Assembly: GCA_024426085.1 (NCBI GenBank)
Contig: CP087974.1
Location: 434,001 to 498,000 of the forward strand
Length of the DNA stretch: 64,000 bases
Reading direction: 5' to 3'
Source of the DNA: Rhizobium sp. RCAM05350
GTDB taxonomy: Bacteria; Pseudomonadota; Alphaproteobacteria; Rhizobiales; Rhizobiaceae
Shown here: one piece after another, positions 1 to 12,343 of the stretch
Layout: every line of letters starts with the position of its first letter
Position numbering within the stretch: position 1 is the stretch's first letter
Translations under genes and position numbers: made by a program
The notes under the pieces: model-generated
The model's input: the letters and a program-made list of their open reading frames with translations, nothing else
Database searches by the model: none
What the model was told of the DNA's origin: nothing

Positions 1-2
1 CG

Positions 3-1247
3 ATGACAGCCGCCGAAACGGCCCTCGTCGATGCCTATACCGCCCAGATCGGCGAACTGCCCGGCGAAGGCGCCGTGCTATCGGCGCGCGATAGCCTGGT
101 GGCGAACCTTCGGAAACAGGGCTTGCCGACACGCCGTGTCAAATCCTGGCACTATACGGACCTGCGCGCTTTTGCGGGCCGTTCCGGCTTTCGATCCGAC
201 GGCATTCGCCGAAAGGGTTGATCCGCTGGTTCCGGGCTCTTCGGTTCTTGCTGTGCTGAACGGCAAGGCTGACACCAAGAACCTGCCTGCCGGCATCAAC
301 GTTCGCTCCTATGCCGAAAGCCTGATCGATGGCGTTGCCGCTGCCGATCTGGTCGAACGCGATCAAGACGACGTGATCGGACGGATCAACGGCAGCTTCG
401 TGCGCGACGGTTTCGAGATCGAAGTGCCTGAGGGCACCGAGCTGGAACAGCCGCTTGAGTTCCAGCTGGTACAAAGCGCCGGCCAGAGCCATTCGCGGTT
501 TCCGGTTACCTTCGGCGCCAATTCCAAGGCAACGGTCATCGAGCGCCATCTGTCGGTCAGCGATGCCGCCAGCCTGGTCACCGTCGTCAGCGACCTGATC
601 CTGGACGATGGTGCCGAAATCACCTGGATCATCCTGCAGCAGCAGGGTATCAGCGACAGCCATCTGGCCCAGGTCAATTTCGACCTCGGCACCAATGCCA
701 AGCTCAGGCTGTTCATCATCAATGCCGGCGGCAAGCTGGTGCGCCAGGAGGTGCATGGCGTCACCACCGGCGAAGGCGCCGATTTCAAGCTGCGCGGCAT
801 CAACCTGCTCGGTGGCGAAACCCATACCGATGTGACGTTCACGCTCGGCCATGATGTGCCGAACACGACATCGACGGAAGTGATCCGCAACGTCCTGTTC
901 GACCGCGCCAAGGGTGTCTTCCAGGGCCAGATCCGCGTTGCTCCCGATGCGCAGAAGACCGACGCGAAGATGGCGTGTAACACGCTGCTGCTCTCCGACG
1001 ATGCCGATTTCTCGGCAAAGCCGGAGCTGGAAATCTTCGCCGACGACGTCCAGTGCGGCCATGGTGCGACTGTCATCGACATCAACCCGACGCATCTCTA
1101 CTACATGCGCGCCTGCGGCATTCCGGAAAACAAGGCGCGCCATGCTGGTCAACGTTCGTCGATGAGATCGTCGAGGAACTCGAGCATGAAGACCTGATCG
1201 AGACGCTGGAAACGATCATCGCCGCCTGGCTCGAAAAGCACGCCTGA
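3..1247 (+). CDS. sufD: SufD, SUF Fe-S scaffold complex subunit (frame-broken, probably 5'-partial)
   Basis: SufD is a subunit of the SufBC2D scaffold on which Fe-S clusters are assembled in the cytoplasm. The N-terminal part (MTAAETALVDAY, SWHYTDLR) is read in one frame up to about 170, where a run of four T shifts the reading into the frame giving AVPAFDPTAFAERVDP and the beta-helix core. Near 1140-1155 two further breaks (after KAR, and after AMLVN) lead into the canonical SufD ending VDEIVEELEHEDLIETLE. The joined length of about 414 residues suits the family. The ATG at base 3 has no visible ribosome site because the window starts there, so the true start may lie upstream. sufS follows after 13 bases, so the operon is intact and sufB and sufC are expected to the left. 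Confidence 0.92.
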
Positions 1248-1260
1248 TTGGATCATTGAC

Positions 1261-2502
1261 ATGGAACACACGGTGCCGGTGCCTGCCTATGACGTCGAAG
1301 CGATCCGCAGGGATTTTCCGATCCTGTCGCGGACCGTCTACGGCAAGCCGCTGGTCTATCTCGACAACGGCGCCTCGGCGCAGAAGCCGCAGGCGGTCAT
1401 CGATGCCGTTTCCCATGCCTATTCCAACGAATATGCCAATGTGCATCGTGGCCTGCATTTCCTGTCGAATGCCGCGACCGACGCCTACGAAGGTGCGCGT
1501 GAAAAGGTGCGCCAGTTCCTGAACGCGCCTTCGGTCGACAACATCATCTTCACAAAATCCTCGACCGAGGCGATCAACACGGTTGCCTATGGTTATGGCA
1601 TGCCAAAGATCGGCGATGGCGACGAGATCGTCGTCTCGATCATGGAGCATCATTCCAATATCGTGCCGTGGCATTTCATCCGCGAACGCCAGGGCGCCAA
1701 GCTGGTCTGGGCGCCGGTCGACGACCAGGGTGCGTTCCATATCGACGATTTCGTCAAGTGCCTGACCGACAAGACCAGGCTGATCGCCATCACCCATATG
1801 TCGAATGCGCTCGGCACCGTCGTTCCGGTCAAGGAAATCTGCCGGATCGCCCACGAGCGCGGCATCCCCGTGCTGGTCGATGGCAGCCAGGCCGCCGTCC
1901 ACATGCCGGTCGATGTACAGGATATCGATTGCGACTGGTACGTGATGACCGGCCACAAGCTCTACGGTCCCTCGGGTATCGGCGTGCTCTACGGCAAGAT
2001 GGACCGGCTGAAGGAAATGCGCCCATTCATGGGCGGCGGCGAGATGATCGTCGAGGTGACCGAGGACGCGATCACCTACAACGAGCCGCCGCACCGTTTC
2101 GAAGCCGGCACGCCGCCGATCGTCCAGGCAATCGGTCTCGGTTATGCGCTGGACTATATGGAAAATGTCGGCCGGGCTGCTATCGCCGCCCATGAAGCAG
2201 ATCTGGCCGCCTACGCACACCAACGCCTGTCGTCCGTCAATTCTCTGCGCATCTTCGGGACGGCACCTGGCAAAGGTGGTATCTTCTCTTTTGAACTCGA
2301 AGGAATCCATGCCCATGACGTGTCGATGGTGATCGATCGGGCAGGGGTGGCTGTCAGGGCCGGTACGCATTGCGCCCAGCCGCTCTTGAAACGCTTCGGC
2401 GTGACCTCCACATGCCGTGCATCCTTTGGCCTCTATAATACGCGGACCGAAGTCGACGTGCTGGTGGATGCGCTTGAGCAAGCTCGCAAATTCTTTGCGT
2501 AA
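1261..2502 (+). CDS. sufS: SufS cysteine desulfurase
   Basis: This is a PLP-dependent enzyme that takes sulfur from L-cysteine as a persulfide and hands it to the SUF scaffold. The 413-residue frame is unbroken. The PLP lysine is K233 in VMTGHKLYGPSG, and the catalytic cysteine is C371 in RAGTHCAQPL, the SufS (group II) arrangement. It lies 13 bases after sufD and 6 bases before the DUF59 gene, in one transcription unit. Length and motifs are normal for the family. Confidence 0.97.
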   Translation: MEHTVPVPAYDVEAIRRDFPILSRTVYGKPLVYLDNGASAQKPQAVIDAVSHAYSNEYANVHRGLHFLSNAATDAYEGAREKVRQFLNAPSVDNIIFTKSSTEAINTVAYGYGMPKIGDGDEIVVSIMEHHSNIVPWHFIRERQGAKLVWAPVDDQGAFHIDDFVKCLTDKTRLIAITHMSNALGTVVPVKEICRIAHERGIPVLVDGSQAAVHMPVDVQDIDCDWYVMTGHKLYGPSGIGVLYGKMDRLKEMRPFMGGGEMIVEVTEDAITYNEPPHRFEAGTPPIVQAIGLGYALDYMENVGRAAIAAHEADLAAYAHQRLSSVNSLRIFGTAPGKGGIFSFELEGIHAHDVSMVIDRAGVAVRAGTHCAQPLLKRFGVTSTCRASFGLYNTRTEVDVLVDALEQARKFFA

Positions 2503-2514
2503 GGACATATGCCG

Positions 2515-2895
2515 ATGAGCCTTGATACGACCGAAGACAAGATCGATGTCCGCGACGGGATCGTGCATTCCGCCATTCCGGCGGACGAATTGGCGCGCCT
2601 TAGCGACGATGTCATTTCCGCACTGAAGACCGTCTACGACCCGGAAATCCCTGCCGATATTTTCGAGCTCGGGCTGATTTACAAGATCGATATCGAAGAC
2701 GACCGCATGGTCAAGATCGCCATGACACTGACAGCGCCCGGCTGCCCCGTCGCCGGCGAGATGCCGGGCTGGGTGGAAAATGCAGTCAGTGCCGTCGAGG
2801 GTGTGTCCGGCGTCGAGGTGTCGATGACCTTCGACCCGCCGTGGACGCCGGACCGCATGTCGGAAGAGGCGCAGGTTGCGGTCGGCTGGTACTGA
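2515..2895 (+). CDS. sufT: SufT-like DUF59/MIP18 Fe-S assembly protein
   Basis: This small acidic protein of the MIP18/DUF59 family takes part in Fe-S cluster maturation in SUF operons. The domain is recognisable from KTVYDPEIPADIFELGLIY and the cysteine-containing TLTAPGCPVAGEMP loop. Two ATGs are possible, at 2509 and 2515. The ribosome site AAGGA at 2501-2505 is only 3 bases from the first but 9 from the second, so 2515 (MSLDTTEDK) is preferred. It is unbroken and placed between sufS and sufA as usual in rhizobia. Confidence 0.9.
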   Translation: MSLDTTEDKIDVRDGIVHSAIPADELARLSDDVISALKTVYDPEIPADIFELGLIYKIDIEDDRMVKIAMTLTAPGCPVAGEMPGWVENAVSAVEGVSGVEVSMTFDPPWTPDRMSEEAQVAVGWY

Positions 2896-2985
2896 TCGCG
2901 TATTGATCCCTTAACCGCTGCGCATTACATTCTGGACTCGGAAAGCATCAGGCCTTGAACCTGGTTGCTACAAGGAGAACGGCCC

Positions 2986-3378
2986 ATGGGCTTTGCAGTC
3001 ATGAGTTTGAGCGATGCGGCAGCAGGCCGTGTCAAGGCGATCCTCGAAAATGCCGGTGGCGAGGCCCAGGGCATTCGCGTCGGGATCAAGAAGGGCGGCT
3101 GCGCCGGCATGGAATATGCCATCGATATGGTGACCACGCCGAACCCGAAGGACGATCTGGTCGAACACCAGGGCGCCAAGGTGTGGGTCGCACCTGAAGC
3201 CGTGCTCTATCTGCTCGGAACCCGGATGGATTTCGAAGTCACCACGCTGCGCTCGGGCTTTACCTTCAACAATCCCAACCAGACATCGGCCTGCGGCTGC
3301 GGCGAATCCGTCGAGCTGAAGCCTGCCGATCTTGCTGCACTCGCTGCAAAGGGCGATGCGGTCGTTCGCGCCAGCTAA
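2986..3378 (+). CDS. sufA: SufA/IscA-family Fe-S carrier
   Basis: This A-type carrier holds a cluster and delivers it to target proteins. It has 130 residues with the three conserved cysteines: C39 in KKGGCAGMEY, and C103 and C105 in the CGC motif near the C-terminus. The ATG at 2986 is preceded by AAGGAG at 2972-2977. It is the last gene of the suf cluster and is followed by a clear rho-independent terminator. Confidence 0.95.
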   Translation: MGFAVMSLSDAAAGRVKAILENAGGEAQGIRVGIKKGGCAGMEYAIDMVTTPNPKDDLVEHQGAKVWVAPEAVLYLLGTRMDFEVTTLRSGFTFNNPNQTSACGCGESVELKPADLAALAAKGDAVVRAS

Positions 3379-3420
3379 AGATCTCGTCGCATTGGTGCGA
3401 CGCTATATCCGGAATTCGCA

Positions 3421-3456
3421 AAGAGACTGGTTTGCGCCAGTCTCTTTTCTGTTTTT
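3421..3456 (+). terminator. rho-independent terminator after sufA
   Basis: The stem AAGAGACTGG pairs perfectly with CCAGTCTCTT around the loop TTTGCG and is followed by a T-rich tail. It ends the suf operon and separates it from the kinase gene. Confidence 0.9.
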
Positions 3457-3497
3457 ATGCTCATCTGAGTGTGGGGCGGAGCGTGACCGAATAGACG

Positions 3498-5402
3498 ATG
3501 ACGGCAGCGCAGGCAGATTTTGCTCAAGCATTGTATGACAATTTTCCCGATCCGGTCGTTTTCGCCGACGTCGATCACATCATTCTGTCGGTCAATGCTG
3601 CGACCCTGAAACAATTCGGTTGCGCGGCTAAGGACATCGTCGGCAGCTCGGTACAGGCTCTGTATGTCAGCGACAGGGATTTTGAGCGGGCGCGGCGCCA
3701 GAGCTTGAAAGCACTGGCCGACAAGCGATTTGCCGAGGGCATCTATCGCTACCGCCGCCTGGATGAGACGGTCTTCACCGCCCGGCTACGTGTCACGGCT
3801 GTGACCAATGGTGCAGGCGAGAAGACGGGTTTCGTCGGCATTGTTCATGACATTTCGGATTATCTGGAACTCGATCGTGAGCGCAAGAAAGCCGGTGAAA
3901 TCCTCAATACCGCGCTTCAGGTCATTCCCGAGGGGTTTGTCATCTTCGACAAGGACGAGCGCATTCTCGCCTTCAACGACGCCTATCGGCGGATCTGCGG
4001 TCCAGCAGGCCCGAAAATCCAGGTCGGCATGAGCGCCGAGGAGGTCATGATCGCCGTCTACGAGGCGGGACATTATACGCTGGCCCCGTTCGGATCACCG
4101 CAAGCCGAAGCCTGGATGAAGACCCGCATGCAGGATTTCCGCAACCCAAAGGGGGACGCCCAGGTCTTTCCCTATGGCGACGGCAGCTGGCTTCGCGTCG
4201 AGGATCTGAAAACCCCGGACGGCAATACTGTCGGCCTGCGCATCGATGTGACCGCGTTGAAGCAAGCGGAGCTCGCGCTCGACAGACAGAGGCTGGATTA
4301 CTACACCCTGCTGCAGAATATTCCCGACTTCATATGCCGTATCTCCACGGACCTCACATATACCTTTGTCAACGAGCGATACGCCCAGTTCGTCGGCTGC
4401 ACCGCTGATGAACTGATTGGACAATCGCTTCTGGATTTCGTTGTGGAAAAGGACCGCGAGCGTTTGGCGCGTGTACTGAAAAACCTGTCGATCGAGGAAC
4501 CGATTGCGGCGCGCGAACAGTACTGGCAGATGGCCGACGACAGCGACTTCTGGATATTCTGGTCGAACACGGCAATCTTCAGCGGCAGCAACCTTGTCGA
4601 ATACATCAGCGTTGGCCGTGACGTCACCCAGTTGAAGCTTCAGCAGCAACGCATCGCCCAGCAGAGTGCCGAATTGCAGCGCAAGAACGACGCCCTCAAC
4701 CAGTTTACGGGAACGGTGTCGCATGACCTGAAAGCGCCACTGCGCCACATGTCGATGTTCTCCGAAATGATCGACGAGGACGTGGCCAGCGGCAATCTGG
4801 ACGAGCTTCCGGTCTATGCCAGCCATCTGCGCCAAAGTGCGCGGCGGATGGACCAGCTGATCGATAGCCTTCTCGACTACGCGCAGATTGCAGACGAGAT
4901 CGGCACATGGCAGACCGTTTCGATGGCCGAAGTGGTTTCCGATGCAATTCTCAATCTCGACAGCTTCATTCGGGAGGCAGAGGCCAGCATCGACGTTTCG
5001 GCGCTGCCGCAACTGAAAGGCGATCCCGAATTGCTCAAGCGCCTTTGCCAAAACCTGATCGGCAACGCCATCAAGTATCGCAGGGATGATGTAAAGCCGG
5101 TCATCAGGATTTACGCCGACACGAACGTGGATACAGTCCGGATCTACTTCGAAGACAACGGGATCGGCGTCGATCCGCGGTTTTCCAGAAAAATCTTCGA
5201 CGTGTTCCAGCGTCTGCACCGGGACAGATCGATCTACCAGGGCACCGGTATCGGACTGGCGCTGGCAAAACGGATCGCCGAGAGCCACAGCGGGTCGATC
5301 GAGCTCGACACGACATTCAGCCACGGTGCTCGTTTCGTGGTGACCCTCCCGAAGCTTGAACAGCCTGGCGAAAAGCGCGAGGCGTTTGGAAAACTGCGTT
5401 AG
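3498..5402 (+). CDS. Cytoplasmic PAS-PAS-PAS sensor histidine kinase
   Basis: The 634-residue protein has no membrane segment. PAS 1 spans about residues 8-115 (PDPVVFADVDH), PAS 2 about 135-255 (IPEGFVIFDKDERI; PAS_7-like), and PAS 3 about 270-380 (IPDFICRISTDLTYTFVNERYA). A short coiled segment rich in Q follows, then the phospho-acceptor helix with the H-box SHDLKAPLRHM, the N-box NLIGNAIKYR and the G boxes EDNGIGV and GTGIGLALAK of the HATPase domain. The set-up resembles phytochrome-type kinases without the photosensory GAF/PHY part. No response regulator gene lies next to it, so the partner is unknown. It has its own unit between two terminators. Confidence 0.93.
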   Translation: MTAAQADFAQALYDNFPDPVVFADVDHIILSVNAATLKQFGCAAKDIVGSSVQALYVSDRDFERARRQSLKALADKRFAEGIYRYRRLDETVFTARLRVTAVTNGAGEKTGFVGIVHDISDYLELDRERKKAGEILNTALQVIPEGFVIFDKDERILAFNDAYRRICGPAGPKIQVGMSAEEVMIAVYEAGHYTLAPFGSPQAEAWMKTRMQDFRNPKGDAQVFPYGDGSWLRVEDLKTPDGNTVGLRIDVTALKQAELALDRQRLDYYTLLQNIPDFICRISTDLTYTFVNERYAQFVGCTADELIGQSLLDFVVEKDRERLARVLKNLSIEEPIAAREQYWQMADDSDFWIFWSNTAIFSGSNLVEYISVGRDVTQLKLQQQRIAQQSAELQRKNDALNQFTGTVSHDLKAPLRHMSMFSEMIDEDVASGNLDELPVYASHLRQSARRMDQLIDSLLDYAQIADEIGTWQTVSMAEVVSDAILNLDSFIREAEASIDVSALPQLKGDPELLKRLCQNLIGNAIKYRRDDVKPVIRIYADTNVDTVRIYFEDNGIGVDPRFSRKIFDVFQRLHRDRSIYQGTGIGLALAKRIAESHSGSIELDTTFSHGARFVVTLPKLEQPGEKREAFGKLR

Positions 5403-5460
5403 GAAACCGCTGGTGGCCGATGATGAACCAATTGACGCATATTTCGTTATGCGCGGGTGA

Positions 5461-5493
5461 AAAAGGGGCGCATCGAGCGCCCCTTTCGTTTTT
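5461..5493. terminator. Convergent (bidirectional) terminator between the kinase gene and gcvP
   Basis: AAAGGGGCGC and GCGCCCCTTT form a strong stem around ATCGA, with T runs to the right and A runs to the left, so it can serve both converging units. Confidence 0.85.
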
Positions 5494-5495
5494 CG

Positions 5496-8359
<2,864 letters not shown>

Positions 8360-8360
<1 letters not shown>

Positions 8361-8722
8361 CAGGCGATCAGCTCCTTGTAGGCGGCTTCGTCCAGAAGGG
8401 CGTTGACGGCCGACGGGTCGGAGAGCTTCAGCTTGAAGAACCAGCCGGCCCCTTGCGGGTCGCTGTTGACCAGAGCCGGATCATCGACAATGGCTTGGTT
8501 GCTCTCGACGATCTCGCCATCAAGTGGACAATAGACGTCGGAGGCTGCCTTGACGGATCCGACGGTGGCAGCGGTTGCGCCCTTGTCGAGCACGGTACCG
8601 GCTTCCGGCAGTTCCACGAAGACGAGGTCGCCCAACTGCTCGGCGGCATGGGCGGTAATGCCGACCGTTGCGACATCACCCTCGATTTTCAGCCATTCGT
8701 GTTCATCGGTAAATTTCAGCAT
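8360..8722 (-). CDS. gcvH: Glycine cleavage system H protein
   Basis: The lipoyl carrier protein of glycine cleavage has 120 residues. The lipoylated lysine is in [12 protein letters not shown], and the protein starts [12 protein letters not shown]. The ATG at 8722 is preceded by CAGGAG on the minus strand. The open frame extends upstream, but that part overlaps gcvT and is not coding in this frame. The gene is unbroken, 16 bases from gcvT and overlapping gcvP. Confidence 0.97.
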
Positions 8723-8738
8723 GGGGTTCAGCTCCTGA

Positions 8739-9879
8739 TCAGCGTTTGTATGTCGGGGTGACGAAAGGAAGGGCGGAGACGGTGATCGGCAGATATTTGC
8801 CGCGCACTTCCGTGAAAACCTGGGTGCCATTGGCGGTATGGGCCGTATCGACATAGCCCATGGCGACGGGATGATCGGCACTGGGGCCAAAGCCGCCGGA
8901 GGTGACGGTGCCAACCGGCACCTTGCCTTCGGCATCGGCGAACAACGGCGTACCGCCGCGAACCGGGGCCTTGCCTTCTGGCTTCAGGCCAACGCGGCGA
9001 CGCCCTGCACCATCGGCGAACTGGCGCAAAATGACATCGGCACCCGGAAATCCGCCTTCACGGACGCCACCGGCGCGGCGGGCTTTCTGCATCGCCCATT
9101 CCAAGCCTGCTTCGACCGGGGTCGTGGTGGTGTCGATATCGTTGCCATAGAGACACAGGCCGGCCTCGAGACGCAGCGAATCGTGGGCGCCAAGGCCGAT
9201 CGGCATGACATCGGGATGTTCGAGGATCCGGCGCGTCACGTCTTCTGCCGAGGCGGCCGGGATGGAGATTTCAAAGCCATCCTCGCCGGTATAGCCCGAG
9301 CGCGAAATGATGCAGGGAACATCATGCAGGGCAGCTTCTGCTAGATCCATGAAGCGCATGGTGGCGATATCGGCCCAGAGTTCGGCAAGCACGCATTCGG
9401 CGCGCGGCCCCTGCAGGGCGATCAGCGCGCGGTCGTCGAGCAGCGTCAGCTCGCAGGTCTCGCCGAGATGCTTTTGCATATGGGCGAAATCGGCGTCCTT
9501 GCAAGACGCGTTGACGACGAGAAACAGGTGGTCACCGCGATTGGCGACCATCAGATCGTCGAGGATATTGCCCTCCTCATTGGTGAAAAGTGCGTAACGC
9601 TGGCGTCCTTCGGCAAGGCCGAGAATATCGACCGGTACCAGCTTCTCGAGCGCCAGCGCGGCATCCTCGATCCGGCCGGATTTCGGCCGCAGGATCACCT
9701 GTCCCATATGCGAGACATCGAACAGGCCGGCGGCGGAGGCGGGTGTGCAGATGCTCCTTCATGACGCCGGCGGGATATTGCACCGGCATGTCGTAGCCGG
9801 CAAACGGCACCATGCGGGCGCCGAGAGACACGTGCAGCGCATGCAACGGTGTCTGTTTCAAAGGGGAATGATCGTCCAA
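8739..9879 (-). CDS. gcvT: Aminomethyltransferase, T-protein of glycine cleavage (one frame break)
   Basis: The T-protein moves the methylene unit from GcvH to tetrahydrofolate and releases ammonia. The start is TTG at 9879 (encoding [13 protein letters not shown]), 6 bases after a perfect GGAGG, a non-ATG start decided by the ribosome site. A single missing base near 9743 in a CGCC-rich stretch separates [12 protein letters not shown] from the main frame ([18 protein letters not shown]). The joined length of about 380 residues matches the family. The C-terminal barrel domain ([12 protein letters not shown]) is present. It is the first gene after the riboswitch. Confidence 0.95.
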
Positions 9880-9952
9880 GTCCGGCCTCCAGGTCTGGCG
9901 CCACGCGCCGGCTCATCTCCACGGCGCATTTTGTGCGACGTTTCCTCGAGCC

Positions 9953-10100
9953 CCCTCTGTCCCTTTGCCTGAGATTGTTATCCCTTCGGCGAGCGGAAAT
10001 GCTTCTCTCCAGAGTCCTACCGGCACCTTGCTGGTCCTTTGGCCTGAGAGTTTCCGGGGCGGTTGCTCCTTCGGCACCGGTCGAAACCGGATTCTCCCAA
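9953..10100 (-). promoter_or_regulatory. Tandem glycine riboswitch upstream of gcvT
   Basis: Read on the minus strand, aptamer 1 (about 10099-10028) begins GGGAGAATCCGG, contains GCCGAAGGAGCAAC and ends CTCTCAGGCCAAAGGACC. Aptamer 2 (about 10016-9955) has GGAGAGAAGC, GCCGAAGGGATAAC and CTCAGGCAAAGGGACAGA. These are the conserved cores of the glycine aptamer, in the usual cooperative pair with a short linker. It would turn on gcvTHP when glycine is abundant. About 75 bases separate it from the gcvT start. Confidence 0.95.
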
Positions 10101-10270
10101 CAAGATCGATTTCAGATAACGGCGATGCCGACTGCTTGGCAAGCGCAAAGTGTCGCGTCCAAACAGATTTTTGTCGTGGCTGTTTTAACCCGTATGACCT
10201 GACTGAGAAAATCAGCCTTTGCTTTTTCCCCGCCCAGGGGATAACGCAATTCCGGAGACGGAGATCATCA

Positions 10271-10741
10271 ATGGCGAGAGCCGGGCGACAGATGCGGGTG
10301 ACGGTGCGGGTGCTTTCGGCGCTGGCGCTGCTGTTCCTGTCCTTTGCCCATCAGCCTGCGCTTGCCCGCCAGATCAGCCCGTCGATAGCGGCGGACTATC
10401 TGCTGCCGGATGGAACCATCGGCGATATCTGTTTCGGCATGGATGGTGTCGACGACAAGGAACACGGTTCCTCGCACGAAGGACTGGCACCGGTCTGCGA
10501 CTATTGCCGGCTTTCAGCCTCCGTGCTTTTGCCGGCACCAGCGGGCGAGGGCTATCTCGTCATCCGCTCGGCGTTTCTCGTCTCGATCCCGCCGGATTTC
10601 AAGACGCTGTTGGTCTCGCAACCGCGCCTCCTGCCACAATCGCGCACCTCCAGTCTGGCTCTGACGGCTTCGCCGACGGCGATTTTCAAGAACACCCAGA
10701 GCATTCAGCCGCCTGACGCGGCATTGACCGTCCTGCTGTGA
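10271..10741 (+). CDS. DUF2946-like secreted small protein with CxxC, likely copper-related
   Basis: This predicted exported protein of 156 residues has an N-terminal signal (RVLSALALLFLSFAHQPALA). A short conserved core with CDYC (APVCDYCRLSASVLLP) matches the DUF2946 pattern. The start at ATG 10271 follows a purine-rich GGAGACGGAG stretch. The open frame extends further left into the riboswitch region, but that is not coding. It is 28 bases before the DUF1775-PCuAC gene, and such pairs are often found with copper uptake and handling genes. The biochemical role is not established. Confidence 0.75.
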   Translation: MARAGRQMRVTVRVLSALALLFLSFAHQPALARQISPSIAADYLLPDGTIGDICFGMDGVDDKEHGSSHEGLAPVCDYCRLSASVLLPAPAGEGYLVIRSAFLVSIPPDFKTLLVSQPRLLPQSRTSSLALTASPTAIFKNTQSIQPPDAALTVLL

Positions 10742-10769
10742 ATGGCAGGCCCGGTCCGGAGACAGATCG

Positions 10770-11756
10770 ATGACACAGACCAGAACCACACTTCTTGCCC
10801 TCGCACTTTCGCTGGGCGCAGCCGCCACTGCCCATGCGCATGCTTCGTTCGAAACCGATGAAGTGGCGTCCGAAAGCAGCTTCAAGGCCGTGCTGCAAAT
10901 CCCACACGGCTGCGACGGCAAGGCGACCACTGAAGTCCAGGTCAAGCTGCCGGAAGGCTTCGTTTTCGCCAAGCCGCAACCCAAGGCAGGCTGGGAGCTC
11001 GAGATCATTAAGGGCGACTACCAGAAGAGCTATGACAATCACGGAAAGACGGTGACGTCAGGTCCGCTGGAAATCCGCTGGAAGAACGGTAGTCTGTCCG
11101 ATGACTACTACGACACCTTCGTCATCAGCGGCAAAATCTCCGGCTTCGACAAGGAAACGCAGATCGCCTTTCCGGTCACGCAGCTCTGCGGCGCCTCCGA
11201 CAAGGTCGTGTGGGACCAGATCCCGCCGAAGGCCAGAATGCCCATGCGCTGGAGCATCCGGCGCCGACTGTGACTGTGATGCCGGCTGAGGCTGGCGGCC
11301 ACGATCATCATGACATGGCGGCGATGGCTGGCATGGGCAATGCGGATGGAGCTCCGGTCAAGGCCGGTTCGCTGGAGATTTCCGGTGGTGCGGTCAAGGC
11401 GATGCTGCCCGGCGCCAAGGTTGGCGGCGGCGGCTTCTGTCATCAAGAACGACGGCGGCGAAGACGATGTGCTGCTGTCCGTCGAAAGCCCGGCGGCTGG
11501 CCGTATCGAACTGCATGAGATGACCATGCAGAACGACGTGATGAAGATGCGCAAGCTGGAGAGCGGCATTGCCGTTCCGGCCGGCGAAACCGTTACGCTT
11601 CAAAGCGGTGGCCTGCATCTGATGTTCATGGATGTGAGAAAGCCGTTTGCCGAAGGCGACATCGTCCCGGTGACGCTGACCTTCGAGAAGGCGGGCAAGG
11701 TGGATTACATGCTTTCCGTCGGCAATGCCTCGGGCGGCGCGCACAAGCACAAATAA
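10770..11756 (+). CDS. YcnI-like DUF1775 domain fused to a PCuAC copper chaperone domain (two frame breaks)
   Basis: After a signal peptide (LALALSLGAAATAHAHA) comes a DUF1775/YcnI domain (residues about 24-165) that begins with the exposed His of HASFETDEV, the copper-binding N-terminus known for YcnI. A His/Met-rich linker (GGHDHHDMAAMAGMG) leads into a PCuAC domain with the HEMTMQNDVMKM copper site and HLMFMDVRKPF. One G is missing near 11224 and the frame shifts again near 11440. With these corrected the two domains lie in a single frame of about 328 residues with no start signal between them, so a fusion is inferred rather than two genes. It probably acts as a periplasmic Cu carrier for respiratory oxidase assembly. 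Confidence 0.85.
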
Positions 11757-11783
11757 GGTCTGCGAATTTTGACCGGACGCAGG

Positions 11784-11809
11784 ACGGCGCAGGAAACTGC
11801 GCCGTTACC
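11784..11809 (+). terminator. Hairpin after the copper gene pair
   Basis: ACGGCGCAG and CTGCGCCGT form a perfect 9-bp stem on a GAAA loop, 28 bases after the stop. The T tract is short, so termination strength is uncertain. Confidence 0.6.
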
Positions 11810-11836
11810 GTTTGACCGACATGCCGTTTGGCTGTT

Positions 11837-12152
11837 TTAGCTATCGGTTTCTTCGTCGTCCGGGGTCAACGCCTCGTCGCTCTCATCGGCCGAAGGCTCG
11901 TCCGGGCCGAACTCCATATAGCGGCGGACAGCTTCGCCGCGCGTGCCTTGTGGCAGGCGGCCGTTGGAACTCATCAGCATCAGTGACAGCGCGGTCGGGC
12001 TGCGAAGGGCAGCGACTGAGGCATGCGTGTTTGCTGCATCATCCTTCGGGCGCTGAAAGCAGGGTGATCGCCTCGTCGGCCGGGCCATCGCCGCTCACGC
12101 GTGCTGACGGCTTGATGGCTTGCGCCGCGTAAGCCGCCGTGTTGGCTGACAT
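11837..12152 (-). CDS. Hypothetical protein (one frame break)
   Basis: The family is not recognised. The minus-strand frame starting at 12152 (MSANTAAYAAQAIKPSARV) is joined, after a break near 12045, to the frame ending YMEFGPDEPSADESDEALT and a TAA at 11837. The joined protein is about 105 residues, Ala-rich at the start and very acidic at the end. The whole-gene reading is inferred from composition and continuity. The start could also be the ATG six codons upstream. Confidence 0.45.
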
Positions 12153-12295
12153 GGTAACGACCAGGGTCATGGACGATCTGCCCTTGCCGGGCGCTCCTTC
12201 GGATGTGGCAATCGACCCTTTTTAACCCGCCCGCCGTTTCACCGTGGTGAAATCGCGCGTGGGCATTTAAGGTAAATCTTATCGATCTTCCGCAG

Positions 12296-12337
12296 GAAAA
12301 AGGAGGGCGCTGACCGCCGGGGAAAGCGCGCGCCCTC
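12296..12337 (-). terminator. Rho-independent terminator after the 12.3-12.6 kb gene
   Basis: On the minus strand GAGGGCGC pairs with GCGCCCTC across an internal GC-rich loop, followed by a CTTTTTCC tail. Confidence 0.75.
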
Positions 12338-12343
12338 AAGGGG

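Noticed and set aside
139..1152. Minus-strand open frame opposite sufD
   Set aside because: Shadow of sufD; the plus-strand reading has conserved SufD segments in spite of frame breaks.
4095..5324. Minus-strand open frame (409 codons) opposite the histidine kinase
   Set aside because: The kinase reading contains all H, N and G boxes; the antisense reading has no motif.
11210..11756. Separate PCuAC gene with its own start
   Set aside because: No ribosome site or start precedes the PCuAC domain, and the linker reads in frame with the DUF1775 domain once a missing G is restored.
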